From Acanthornis magna (Eukaryota; Chordata; Aves; Passeriformes; Acanthizidae), in NCBI GenBank assembly GCA_036785705.1, contig JAWUZG010000001.1:8246001-8310000 (forward strand): DNA of 64,000 nt, read 5' to 3'. A model generated the notes under the pieces. It was not told where the DNA came from. It ran no database searches and saw only the letters and a list, made by a program, of their open reading frames with translations. The position numbers were made by a program, and so were the translations under genes. Of this stretch, positions 49,301 to 62,654 are shown in pieces; the first letter of the stretch is position 1; each line of letters starts with the position of its first letter.

Positions 49301-52300
49301 CTGTACTGCACCCCAGCTGACATAAGAACAGAAATTGCAAGTTAGGTGGCTGCATCACAGTGGCTGAAAAAGCAGTTCAATGTAGGTGAAACATTTGCTT
49401 AAAGGTTGATATCATGATCTAGGAACAAAGCAATAATGTGCACATTTTTTTTGCATTCTGAGCAAAATTCAAACTCTCTTGTCATATTTGGGTTTTAAAA
49501 ATCCTTCATCAGCTGTGATGCAGATAAATAGGCACATTTTTCCAAACAGCTGTATAAACCTTGAGAGCATTTTTGTAATTTAATTATAAATTTCTCATAT
49601 GGAGCTTTTTTATATGTTCTAATATAAAGTTTAGCAGTAATAAGGAGCTACTACAGGTTAGTAGTAGGATAGTTCAAATTAGTATTAGGTTTACCTTGTG
49701 TGAAAGACAAGAAATTTCATTAATAAATAAAAGAGTAAAGTATGTGATAATTAACACTTTACCTAATCTAATTTATCAAAGGCCACTGGAAACTGAATAT
49801 TGTCTTCTTTTACAATCCTACTTGAGATTCATCTTAAAATTAGAGTATTCTGGAAACTTTTAAAAATTGCTTTAATATTTTGTCTTCATTAAATGTTGAG
49901 CAATTCTAGCTTTTATTGATTCTAGATTTATGGATGCTTGACTTTCTGGATAGTAAGCTCTGGTATCAAAGATCTAAATGCTTTTGTACTGAAGCTGAGG
50001 TGGAATGGCTTTTCATAGCTTCTCTGCATCATCATTAGTCTCACTAGAAAATAGGAACATGTAATGATTTTTTGAAAGTCATATTACAATTTTGGGCAGT
50101 ACAGACCATAGAAAATTGAAAAAAAAGAGTTTTGAGGTAGAATATTCACTGTTGGGATACTAGAGCGTGTAAGCCTAGAGAAAAACATGCCAAGACTGGG
50201 ATTTCAAAAGGACACAGGGGAGCAGGAAATCACTGAAATAGAACAGTCCTCATGAAACTTCCTCTAAGAGAGTAAGGTTGCAATACAGTGTTGGTTTCCT
50301 CAAATAATTTTATGATATCAGGGACTCTGAGAGAGCTATGGGACTGTTGAGCACTGAAGATCACTGGGGATTGAGGCCAAAGCTCGTCCTGTATTGATAA
50401 TAAATGCAACTTGACCTCACTCAATATCACAGCTGTCTTTTCTCCAGGATTCCAGTGCACGAACTAAAACTGGTAGGGTTATTAGTGAGTCTGGCTTCTG
50501 CTGTCCTGTAGTGCATGATTTAGTTCAGTAATTTGTTTAAAAGAGCCATTTGATCATTTTAGCCATTGATTGCATTTGGTGCTGTCTAATTCCACTCAGT
50601 AATATACAGGTCTTCATTTCTGCAGAGTACATTATTCAAGGGGAGGAAACATATCATCTTACTCCTTCGTTGTATACACATAGAAAATAAGAGTCAGTAT
50701 TTGCAGAAAGGGAAAAGGAGGTAGCCATACACCTTGAAGATGATTATTGATTATCATTTTAATCTATGTGGAAGAGACACGTAACTGGATGATGTGAAGA
50801 AGAAGTGAGAATTTGTGCTGGTTTGGGTTTTTTTTTTTCTATTGGTGTTTCATACATTCCCAGTAAAGAATTGAGTCACTGTGGTGGATTCAAGTGTTTT
50901 CGCCCTTGATAAAACATACTGATTTTCCCAGGGTAAATAACACCTGAGAAATGGTAACTTGGAAGGTACCTGTAATGCCACACTTAGAGAGCAGCACTGT
51001 GAATTCCTTCTTACCAAGAACACAACAGCTCACCTCCTTCTGGAAAGGTCACCTGGTGGCTTTCGTGGTGTGGATGCTGCTCTGTGAGCACTGGGAATGA
51101 AACAGAAAAAATACTTGTCAGGTAGGTCACTGCCTAGAGGTGTTTGTGTCAGATCCAGATGGTGCCCAGGGTGGCAGGTCTGAGGAGCCCTGGTTGCATG
51201 TGTTGAGTGCACATGGAGAGAATGGTGTCACTGAGGTGTATCTGGTCTACCCTACAGTAACAACAGTTTTAGCAACACGTGTTCAGTAAGGTTGTTCTTT
51301 CTGTCTCCTGCAGCCATTCATGCAGAATTTCTCTATCTCCCAGTTGCTGTAATTGTTCAAAAACGTTGTGGATGCCTTGTAAAAGAGCAGATTACTGGTA
51401 TACGTGATAAGTTTGGGAGGTATCAGTGACAGCTGTCATGTAAATTCACTGCAATTTCCAATAACTTGCACTCCTTAGCACTGTAGGCTGCATTTCACCA
51501 CCTGATACAGAAAGATAAGTTTGGGTTTTCAAAGAAATCTGTATTGTATTTCTGGAATGACTAGGAATAGTCTGTGAAAGTGAAATATGTAAAAGCTGTC
51601 ATCACAACCCAAAGAGTAGTTTTGTGTTTCAGTATCTGCATCCTTTTGTAGGGGTGGGGAAAAAAAATAAATAGCTAAATCTGGTTTTATTATGTATTTG
51701 TGGGGGGAAGAGCAAAAATATGTTCTTCAGCAGCATAACAAGATGCCTCAATGATTTGATGTCTCCATGTAGTTTAACATTTTTTTATTTTATTGGTCTG
51801 ATCCAGGCTATAAGATTCTTTCTTCTGTTTGGTCATAGCTGATTCCTCATAAGCTCTGCACGCATTAGTGTTCACTGAAACAATGTGAAAGTAGTGGAGG
51901 AGAAAAGGAAAATTACCCTGTTAACCGCAATAAATAAGTAGCTAGGTTTTAATACATAAGGATAAATTAGGGAAGTAATGCCAAAGGTGTGTCAGAATTC
52001 AAATTATTATCTACATTTATAATTCCATGGTGAAATTTTGCAAGAAATTCCAACTTCCATCTGTGGAATTGTTGCCTGGAATTCTCTTTAACTCTGACAA
52101 TCTTAAAATTATTTGAGTTTAAAAAATACAAATTAATTCTAAAGGGCGCTTTCTAAAAAGTATATTTCAAGTGCATTTCAGTAATGAGAACACAGAAGCA
52201 GAGATTGAATTTATGTCTGTCTGAATTTATTAATTTTTTCCTGGATAGTAAAAATTCCTTTCTCTAGACTCCTGTCTGACCACCAAGGATAAAATTTACC

Positions 52301-55053
52301 TCATTGTGTGTTGATTCACATGTTGAGAAAATCTTTTGTGCAAAAGAAAAGCAGATTTGGTTTCTTGTTTGTGTTGTGCTCAGAATCATGTGACTTAATC
52401 ACTTCGGGTAATAACTGGAACAGATAATCCCCTTGGAGCTTAAGGAAGTGTTCCAAAATCGGGGTATGATCTTGCAGTCCTCAATTACTTGATTACTTGA
52501 CCAAGACCATCAGCCCTGTTTTTAAAAATTGGTGTTGAAAGGTATAAAAGCAACTAGTGTGGTTTTCAGGTGGTTGAGGAACTTAGGAAAACTTTACCGG
52601 CTGGATCTTTATACACTCACAGGCCTTTATGTTTTAATATGGGATTATGAATGGGAAGCCTTATTGTATTCTAGTCTAAATATGTTCTTGATTAAATGTC
52701 AGAATGTAGATCAACCAGTTTTAATTCCTAAATGGATTCAAGAAAAGTGGAGTGGATCTTCTCTTTAAAAAGCAGAAGGGATTTCTTCACTGGTTTAAGA
52801 GCGTGTCCTCTCTTTGGCTTGTTTGCTGAGGATGTATCAATGCAGGGGAGAGGAAAAAGCTGTTATTCAGCGAACTTCCAGCTTTTTGGTTTGTTGGTTG
52901 GAGCAGCCCTACCCCCTAAAGATGACTGATAAAGGATCTTATTTTTTCTTCCCTACCTGGGTACCTGTTGCTAAAGAGAGAATGCCAATTTTCTGTTTGG
53001 AAGAATTGTTGTAGTAGTTTGTAGTAGCTATGATGTTCAGGAGTTCACCAACCCCAGAGGTGTAGTGGCCCTCCACAGTGCCTTCCTCCCTCCAAACACC
53101 ATTGAACTGCAGGCCAGGGGCACAGGGAGTGGCTTTGGGCTTCGTGGTTTCTCTGTCTCTGCACACATTCGTCAGACCATGAATACGCCTCAGTTCTTTA
53201 GCTCACTCATCTTCCTCTGTCGTATTCTTCCAAGTGCTGTGTCCCACCATCTTAAGAAAGACCATCTCTTTAATGCTGTACACAGGGCTTTTGTTTATAC
53301 TGTAAAACTTCTGTTACGTTTGCACAAATGGGAAAATTTGTGGAAGTACATTTTTAAACTTGGGAACAGGTTGTGGAAAATAGTTCTGTTGAGATCAAAA
53401 GCACACAGGCTATTGAAGAGAGTGGTGCTTCATGGATGTTGAGCCTCTGGGAGGAAGAAAAGTTGATGGTGACAGGTAGTTGTGGGGTTTTTCTAGCAGC
53501 TATAGGTAAGCTGAATTTTTTATCATTTGTGGTCGAAGTATCTGAAACTGTTTGAAGATTATTCCTAATCTAATATTGCAGAATCTGAATACCTGAACTT
53601 AAATATAAAAATGTATACAGGATTTTTCTTTGCTTAGGCTGCTTAACAGCTTATGTTTGAAGAATGATTTAAGCATCTCAGTTCTAGAAAGGAATACCAA
53701 TAACCAGTTCAGAATGAAGAATGGTGCTTTCACTGTCTCTTAGTGAACAGTAGCAGACTGAAAAATCAAAGCATCTGCGCCATCTTCCCCATAGGTGCAT
53801 GTGCAACCACTGTGCAGTAGTTTGCATGCTAAAATACATAGTGCCCAAACTGGGTGAACAGTTTTGTAGGTTGCCTCCATATGTATTTATATGAGTGAAT
53901 GAATTATTAGGGTGTCTTGCTTCTCCTTGCACTTCATAGTTGAAATTTTTTCCTATATGATCAGGTGTCCATTACACTCTGATATTTAACTGCTAGGTCA
54001 CTTTCCCAGAGGATAATTTAGTTATTCTTTTTATCTGCTTGTTTATAAAACCAGTGCAGAAAGGAGTTTTACATAAGGGAAAATGAGGTTTTGGCTGCAG
54101 GGAGGAAATAAAGAGCCTAAGAGAATAGCTAGAAACCCTGCAGGCAAAGAGGATGGTCTGTTTCATGGTGCTGTTACATCCTTCAGGGGTACATCAATAC
54201 TATATTATGTCAGAAGCAACCCCTGCAGTTTCCCTGCCAGAGTGTCTTGTGAAGTCTCTGAGTCAGCAGATAATGGAGACAAATTTGGTATTTGAGAGAG
54301 TTCTTGAGAGACTTTATTCTTTTCTTTAAATTGACATAAAAAACAAACAAAGCTTCCTAAAACCACTTTCTTGGTCTTTCTATATTTAATTACTTTTGTT
54401 CTTATTCAAGTTATTTTCGTAACACTTCTTTTCAGTCTGGTTTGTTTAGGTTTTTATACCATTCTCATCACTATTGTTTCTGAGTGCATTTGAATACTAT
54501 ATAAAATGACAGAACAAACATCTGTCACATGTTGCTCTTTCATCCTCTCCCCAGGGAAGAACCATGCCTGCAGTGCTGTATTTTTGTAAGACCTTTGTTG
54601 CTGCTTGGTTTTGGGGTTTTTTTTTAAAGCTGTATACATGCTGCTGCAAGTTTATTTTAAAGCAGGATGGCTCAAAAGAGAATCCTTTGTACATGGAGGA
54701 GATGGAGGTGAAGATTTTGAGTTGTTGTCTGAATGTCTCCCCATCAAATATGGGAAAGGGTGGCAATACTCAGGCACTTGTCTGTGCTTTCAAAACCTGC
54801 TGATATTTTTGTGGTGCTTTTGATGCATGCTGTAAGTTTATTGTGGGAAAGTTGTAACAGAGGACTTAGGTTTGCGTTTGGTTCAGCATGTGGTAAAGTC
54901 AGCAGCTGTCCTGGTTTGTGTTTGTGATCCACTTCCAGCTTCTGTGAGATTCCGTCTCTTGGACAAGCCCTGTCCCCTGACAGGTGACAAGCAGATACAG
55001 TCTGCAGGTACAGTCAGGCATCCTGAGCACTGTGTCATAATACAAACCTTCAC

Positions 55054-55073
55054 TGTGGTGGTGGTGGTGGTGG
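55054..55073. repeat. (GTG)n microsatellite
   Basis: Six to seven copies of the trinucleotide in intron 1. Confidence 0.9.
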
Positions 55074-55655
55074 CACGTTTGACAGGAATGTCAAGTCAAG
55101 GAAAGGGAGATAATCATGATCTTCTGCTTACTGGAGTGTGACATTATGCCAGCAGTGGAGACAAATACTCTTGCAGTCAGAGTCTCCTGGATGGCTCTGC
55201 TACAGTGACTGATTTGGTAGGAGCCTAAGTCTGCAAAGTCACATCAACAGGCAAAGAGAGATCACTGCAAGTGAGTTCCTGTGCTCTCAAGGCAGCTGGC
55301 TGCAGCCCCTGCTTGTTCGGTTCTAGCCAGTAACCCTTGATTGCCATGGAAGACATGAAAATGATTGCTTGAGTCTGGGATGAAGAAGCTACTGAGTGGG
55401 CAATTCTTCCATCCCCCTTTAAAAATACAGAAAATATATGGTCCACCTTTAACAGAAACAGCTTTAATTTTTTGACTAGTTACATGATTTCAGAGTTACA
55501 TTTAAATAACTTTCTCGTTTCCTTAACTTTTTTTCAGGACTGTATAGGATGTACTGTAACAATACTAATTTGTGTGTGAAGGTTACTTTTACTCAGTAAT
55601 GTGCCGGATGATTGTGTGACATCATGCTTGGAGTCACAGAGACATCGATTGTGGA

Positions 55656-55687
55656 CATGTGGATTTATGTGGATTTATGTGGATGGT
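55656..55687. repeat. Short tandem repeat of ATGTGGATTT
   Basis: Nearly three copies of a 10-11 bp unit, ATGTGGATTT, in direct tandem. Confidence 0.8.
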
Positions 55688-56164
55688 TCAGCTGAGTCTG
55701 GCTTTTCTTGGATTACATCTTCTAATGTGTTTCATTTAAGGATTTCCAGTTTTTTAGTCTAGGAAGACATTGCCATCGTAACAATTGACTCCACCTCATT
55801 CTCATCATGTAATTTTTAATAGATGGTTCTTTTTCATGAAGATTATAAGTTTTGAAGGTTTTGTATGTTGTTTTTTTAGTTCAAGCATGTCTTTTAGAAA
55901 TATGCACCCTCTTGATTTAAGCTCCTTAAGGGATGAGAAATTCGTGATAGGTGAAGTGTTCCATAGCTAATTATTCAAACTCTTAAAAAAACTTAATTAT
56001 TTCTAGTACATATTGCTAGCTTCAGCTTTCAGTTGTTGAACTTTGTTAGGCATTTGAATGAAAATTAAAGAACTCAAAAAATACCCTCATACTTAAATCT
56101 GAAGAGGAAAACTAAATTGCTTCTTAACCTTCTATGTGTAAACTACACACCTGAAGTTTATTTA

Positions 56165-56340
56165 ATACCCATTTTCCAGCTCTCCAGTTGTTTCTGTAGC
56201 TTCTTTTGAACCCTTTCTAACTTATCAACAGCTGCTTAAAATACAGACACCAAAGCTGAGGCCAGTATTCCACCAATGATTTTATGAAGCCAGAATATGA
56301 TGGTACTATCAATTCTGAGCACTGTTTGAATGCTCATATT
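56165..56340 (-). mobile_element. Old CR1 fragment (weak)
   Basis: CTTCTTTTGAACCCTTTCTA, then GACACCAAAGCTGAGGCCAG and TATTCCACCAATGATTTTAT follow the order of the CR1 segment 'cttctctgaacccttt...gggaccagaactgcacacagtattccaggtgaggtctcaccaatg'. It is much more divergent than the other copies, so it should be an older insertion. Confidence 0.5.
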
Positions 56341-59300
56341 GTTATCCGTAAAGTGATCTTTTTCACATTAGATTACCTTTTTTAATCCACCACTTAGTGT
56401 AACTGTAACGCTTTTTATTCTGAGACACAGAGAGTGATAGGATTTATGCCCGATTAGGCAATAAATCTGTGTGAACAGAGCTATGAATTCTGAAACTAGA
56501 CTTTGTCTCCTTACTTGAATGCTCCAGAATGTGTGTGTGTGTATCATGCAATTACTTTCAAAGTCATAAGTGTGACATGTGAAAGTAAGCATTCTGACAA
56601 TTGCAATGGGAAAAAAGGCATAGGTCAAATATCTAACATTTTTTTGCAGTGAAAAAAAAAAATTCCATAGTTAGAGGCATCTATCAGAAAACAGAATTAT
56701 GTCATTGCTAATTGATGCCCTTTATTAGTGACCCAGCCATTAGTGGGGACTTAGGTACTCTTAGGCATAGGCAATTCTGTGAGGTATGGTACGAAAGGAA
56801 GAAAAAATGTTAGAAGATTAAATAATTCATGAGTCAACAAGATAAGGTAGGACTCTAATCACAGTTTCCCAGTTACAATTTTGAGAGGGTAATGAAGCAG
56901 TTAGTTTGCTGTGTTACATTCAAATGCCACAGGTGGTAAAGGCAAAAAAGGAAAAGACAAAGTCCGTGTTCTTCCCAAAGGGACGGAGTGTGTCTGGCAA
57001 TAACCAGTCATCCAAGTGAAGGGGATACAGCTGTCAGACCACTTGGAAAACCCATGCTGTAATTCTTGGATTAGTGATGGTGATATTTTGGACTTCAGCC
57101 TTGCAGGTCACACTTGGTCTTAGCTAGATAAAGTAAGATGCTTTGAGCTGCCCTTTTCCCTTAGATGCGTCTGATCGTTTTGAGCAGCTTTTTACATCAT
57201 ACAAACATATGGCAGGTTTTAGCTCTCCTGGGAGATAGTGTGAGGTCTGATCTCATAGCTCACATAGGTGCACCTTCTGGCTGGCCAGCTCTGGGGGCAG
57301 CTGTGCAGAGAGTAGGTCTCGATTACCTTCCGGTGGCTGAGCTCATCAAGGTCAAATAATACAGAAGGGGACACGAGGGAGGATAGTAGTTCAGGGAACA
57401 AGTAGGTGGGTCTGCCACTCATGTCGAGTAAGAATGGGTAGGACTGAAGAGCTGAAGATGAGAAAATGTGGTCAAAGGAGTACTTGGAAGAATAAAGGGG
57501 GTAATAGGGAGAGATTTGAAGAACAGTGGGGATTTGCAGAAGGCAAAAAGGGTATGTGGACAGATGTGTGGGAGAGGGGTTGGTCAGACACAAAGTGTAG
57601 TGGCAGAAGGTGGGATTGTGAACCTCAGTGTTGGTAAACTGCAATCACTAAATATCAGCTCCATCTGATCAGCACCCTACCTGCCTTGGGCTTCATTTGC
57701 ATAGCTTATGTAATAGGATGTGATTCGCTGGGAAAAGTTTTTTAATCTATAAAAAGCACTTTAAGAAGCAGACTATCCAGCAGATGCTTAGGGCATGAAG
57801 GATGATATGGCAGATAGGAATACAGTGACTTAGAAATACAAATAAGTGAAACTTAGCAGCATTATTTGCATTTCTAAAGGTTTTACTAGAACGTGTGTCA
57901 GTACAGCAAGTAATGTTTTTATGTCTTATCACAGTAATACTCAGCACATTTATTCTACTGAGCAAAGAGTAAACATAAACTATAAATAACTAGGGCTTCA
58001 GATAGTGTGGGGTTTTTTCCTCTGACTTTTCAGATAAGATACAAAATTGGCTCAGCAGGTCCCTGCTGGAACATGTCTGATTGTTCCTATTTCCCTGCTT
58101 TCTCCTTCAGTTTGGGAGTAGTCTGTTTTATTGTCTTGGGTCTACCGGTCCTTGAGACTGAAGTTTACTGCCCTAAAGTTACCATCTGCATTGTGAAGGG
58201 GCACTTAGGAATTCCAGTCCTTTCAGAAGACACCTAAAAAAAGGTGGCATTTACATATATGTGTGTGTATTTGTATATACGTTAGCCTGTATAATTTATA
58301 TATAATAGGCTAATGACTAGATCCCTTGCCAGGAAGTGGGGGGCCCAAGTTGAAAATTCTCTTCTCCCTGATGAGATCTAAAATGTCATTTGCTGTGTTC
58401 TAAGTAGATGTCCTCACCCCAGATGCCAGGCACACTTATATGGTATAGGAACCACTCTACACAGTTCTTTGGAAATTACAGAACTGTGAAGAACTGAATG
58501 CAGGCTGGTTTGCTTTCTCATTGTGTAATTTTCTTTAATTTTGCCCTTAAAGAGTGAAGTCATTGAGTCTCCTACAGTTGTTCATCACATACAATGGGGG
58601 CATCGTCCCATTTGAGGTCTTCGGGTTGTGAATCATTTATGCAGGCAGTTAAATAATTTGTTTGGTATATGAACTTATCAAAAGCCTAAATTTAAATGTT
58701 TAACATTATTCAACCCACTGTTCTATATCAGCATAACAGTGTTTTACTAAATTGGGCATGGTAGATGGTTGCTCTTCTGAGATTTGGCAGTAGGTCGAAA
58801 TTTGCTGAACATAATTTGTCATGGACAGAATTAACACAATACCTGTAGGAAACCTAAACTGTGGTTCTTGTCTCTTTTATTATAATTTTTTTTGCATGTC
58901 ACTAAACAAGTATCAGAAGTATATGTTTATGATAAAATCTTTTTTGGTGTTAGCAAGGATGGCAAAATTTAATTCTGATTAGTGAATCAGAATTTTTGCC
59001 TTAAGCAATGGAAGTTAAATCATTCAGCAATCCTTTTTCCTCTGAGAAATGTCAGAATTACAGTCAGCTCCATTCCTCTTGCTCTGTGACTCCTGTGTGA
59101 ACTGAGGTCACTCCATCATTCACTGTGGTGAGTTTCTCTCTGACTGTAAGGTCAGATGAAGAGTTACGCAGAACCTTGGCTATTGGTGGCCAAATGTATC
59201 AGTGATCTTTCACACCCCTCTGGTCCTGCTTGGAGAGTCCTTACTGAATGAAGCAGTGATAAATCATCGTCTGCTCCATTTGATGTGGTCTGGCAGGAAA

Positions 59301-60054
59301 GCTGGGGAACTGGCCAGAGTGGCGAATTAGCCTTGATCTATGGCTGATATCTCCTGGATCTGGTAAATAATCAGCCTGGGGACAGCACATGACTCCTATT
59401 AGCATTCCATACCTGGATTAAGATTTTCAGTAAGCTCATTGACCATGCTGTACATTTGCTATAGTTGGGGGTTTATGTAAACAAGTCTCCAGGAGTGGCA
59501 CAAAAGCCACTGTCCATAGGGGATGGCCACTGCAGAGCTGCTTCGTGAGCTTTTGGGGTGGGGAAATCACTGCCGTATTTCAACACCCAGTTGCACAGTT
59601 TACCAGGCATGCCATGTTTATGCAAATAACAAGGTTATATCAAGTAACTTAGTTCTTATTCCAAAGTTAAGATGACTGTTTAAGTACCAAATTATTCCCA
59701 AGTAGCACAAAGCATTATAGATATGGGCAGTTCTGAATTTTCTTCATTTGTGGCAAATGTGAATTCTCTTGTAAGTCTGCCATGTACTGCTTAGTGCACA
59801 GGCTTATATTAGGTCAGATTTTGCAATATAGTGCCTTTTACTGCAGGAAACAAGCAGCATAGAAGGAACTTAGAATTTCAGGAAAATTCACCCTTTCTAG
59901 ACAAAGCTATGTTTTATACTGCTGCTGCAGACTGAAAGACAGCACATGAAGAATTGCCTGGATGTTGAGACTTGGGTTCAGTTTCACGCCCACATCTTTC
60001 TTAGATGTGATACCTTGTAAAAAAATTAATAGCTTAATTGCCATGCAGATTGAG
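56341..60054. other. MAGI2 intron 1, unannotated segment
   Basis: AT-rich with a GT run near 56529-56543 and a small inverted repeat at 58282-58313. Nothing gene-like. Confidence 0.6.
58282..58313. repeat. Inverted repeat with 7-bp arms
   Basis: TTAGCCT and AGGCTAA flank an 18-base AT-rich spacer in a TA/TG-rich tract; a cruciform could form, but no function is indicated. Confidence 0.7.
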
Positions 60055-60180
60055 TTCACACCATAGACAATAAGCTCCTTAAGATACGGGCTTTTTCTTC
60101 ACACAGCAGCAATCATTAGGGGCTTTGATCTCAGGGCTGTTTTGTGCAGAGTGCTGTACAGCACATAATACCTGAATAGC
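60055..60180 (+). repeat. Ancient L3/MIR-type amniote repeat (weak)
   Basis: AGACAATAAGCTCCTTAAGA, then GGGGCTTTGATCTCAGGGCT and CATAATACC follow the 3' end 'gtaagctccttgagggcagg...ggggccctgatctc...taatacaaat' that is common in turtles and crocodilians and survives as remnants in birds. Confidence 0.45.
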
Positions 60181-62460
60181 CGTGCAACTTAGTGAAACTT
60201 CTTGTTTTCATGACACCATAAAATATTTTTTGCTGGAAGTCTTCTATGTATAGAACTGTGAAGTATTTAAAAATGAGCTCAAAACTGCCTTGTGTGGGTG
60301 TGGAGTGCCCCCATTTATTTTCTTTACAATTGGAATGCACCTGATTGTTTTAGACCAGGTCGATTTTGGCATTTTTTCCTATGACTAAATCTTTTTTCAT
60401 AACACATATTCATTTTGGAAACTTACTGTAACTGTTTAATTACATTTTGCAATTCAATAGTTGATTCTTGACTATATACCAGAAATTACATAGATTATAA
60501 GAGTGGTAGGATGCTAAAAGGGATGGCTAATTATCTATGCTATTTCTAAAATGCAGCTCTCTAAATGGCTAATTTATTAGGAGCACATCAAAGCATTCTT
60601 CTAGAAAGAAAAAATAAATCTGCTCATGAAGGTTGTCTGCAGGCAAAAACGCATATCAACTTTTAACTTAATATGTCAGTGAATCAAAAGAATATACTCC
60701 TAATCTGAACACCCAGCATTTTATGGAAGTTATAAGAGTTAAGGGTACAGAATATATTTGAGAACTGATCTTTAATTAGAAGTTTTTATGTCCAAAGTTT
60801 TGTTCTTGGATAGACTGCATTTCTGTGAAAGTTAGCTGATTTAGTTAGTTTTTAACATATGGCAATTTATTAATATATAACTTATATTTTACTGTAATAT
60901 ATCAAAAAGAATTTTAAAAATAAGGATTGCATAGTTTCTTTAAAATCTGTTGATGTTGATTTAGATACAAAAATAATGAGGCAGATGAAATTAATTTATT
61001 TCTACTTAGGCACCCTCTGTGGTTTCTATTCAGTCAGTAAGTCTTACAATGTGCAATGCGTGTTTAAGCAATCACAGATGCGTGGCTTAAGCCTGTATGG
61101 AGTAAGAAGTTCCATTAATGTTCTGCTTTGCAGCAGGTATCTCACCCTTGGTTCACTGGATGTGGTATCTAGTTTTGGGTATCACATGGGAAATTTGATA
61201 GAGTTAAACTTTGTTCTCCAGTATCTCATCTGTAGGGATCTTTCCTGCTCCTGTCAAACTGAAGAGGGGTCACTCACTTAACTTCAGGCAGAGGGTGTTT
61301 GTAGCAGAGCTGAGCTGTTTGTAGCCAAAAAAGAAGGAAAAATGTGAAGTTTGGCTTTTCAGTTTCTCCTTCATCTTGTGAAATGAGAACCTCATACTCA
61401 CTAAAAGAAAAGTAAGCCATTGTGCAAAGAAAAATGCCCATCCCTTCCTCTCTAAGATTCACATGCTGGAGGGTCCTGAGAGTTCTCATTTTCTCAGAGC
61501 TGTAAAAGGCTTGGCAGCTTCTAGTCTCATCCAGTGAAACTCATTGCAGTATAACGTCATCCAAAGAGGCCTCGTGTTTGCACTTCAAGAGACCGGATTT
61601 TATATTCTGTAGAAAACAAAGAAAATATTTAGCAATTCAAGGAAATGAAAGCCAATGAGTTGCTGTGTAAGCTGACCACGAGGATAGTGTCTGGAGAGAA
61701 TTCCCACTGCTCTCCCTGCACCTGCATTGCAGTAGTACCTAGATACACAGTTTTTAATTGCTTTCCTCTGAAAATCCCCTTTGGTTCCTCCTGGAAGCAG
61801 GATTCCAGGTGGTACACACAATTGATACAATTTGGTGTTTTACTATTAGGTAAATATAAGTACTGAAAAAAATACGACAAAATGAGTGACACAAATAACC
61901 AAACAAAAAAAAATTCAGAAAACCACATTAACTTAGCATGGCATATGACCAGTCAAATCTAGACAAGAAAGAGTACAGCTGTACAAAACAGAAGTGTCCC
62001 TTGTGATGAGAGATGAGCAACGCATATTGGGTGTACTACTGATTTTGAGAACAATCATTCTATTTTTGGACTGTTGTGGCCAACTGTGGCACAATACCTC
62101 CTAGGGAAGGCTATTACAGAACTACCCATTATTTCAGCTATACTTAAAATTCTACCAGCATTTGCATGATAAATCTATTTCTAAAGGCTACAGCGAGGCG
62201 GTAAATGTTCATTCGGCAACAATGACAGCTGCGATTAGCCATTTAAAAAATATAGAAATAGAAGGAGACGTTAACAAAAACAGGCTCGGATTCTGGCACT
62301 TGTATACAGGAATTCAGAAGGTGGACAAGCACTGCAGGGATGGGACATGTCACTGGTGTGAGATTGTACAGAACACAGAGCAATAGCTCTGTCTACCCTG
62401 TTCTGCAAGAAAGCTACCGTGTGGTCTTCAAGACCCAAAACCTTTGATTATCCAATTTTT
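60181..62460. other. MAGI2 intron 1, unannotated segment
   Basis: No gene or recognisable repeat. Confidence 0.6.
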
Positions 62461-62654
62461 CTGAGCCATTAGAAGTCCCAGATGGAGTGCCATGAGTGAT
62501 CATTGAGGACCAAGTAGGAGGTTTGAATGACTAAAAGTGCCAGGAAGAGCATTTTCTCTGAGCCAGTAAACGTTCCAGATGGAGTGCCATGAGTGAGCAT
62601 TGAGGACCAGGTAGGATGTTTGAATAACTGAAAATGCCAGGAAGAGCCTAATTT
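62461..62654. repeat. Two-copy tandem duplication, 97-bp unit
   Basis: Copies start at 62461 and 62558, each opening with CTGAGCCA and containing GATGGAGTGCCATGAGTGA, GTTTGAAT and TGCCAGGAAGAGC. About ten differences separate them, so the duplication is not recent. The following TTTCTGTGAGGCTGA hints at the start of a third, lost copy. Confidence 0.85.

Larger units (their letters stand above)
46301..56164. other. MAGI2 intron 1, long segment without recognised features
   Basis: About 10 kb of mostly AT-rich intronic DNA. A G-rich block at 46600-46720 and a short GGT run at 55054-55073 stand out in composition only. No exon, RNA gene or clear transposon was recognised. Confidence 0.6.

Noticed and set aside
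50814..50845. Possible LTR start (TGTGCTGGTTTGGG)
   Set aside because: Only the first 15 bases resemble bird LTRs and nothing downstream supports it.
51044..51060. A further CTCF-like match on the minus strand
   Set aside because: The GGTGAC end breaks the core GGTGGC, so it is too weak to list.
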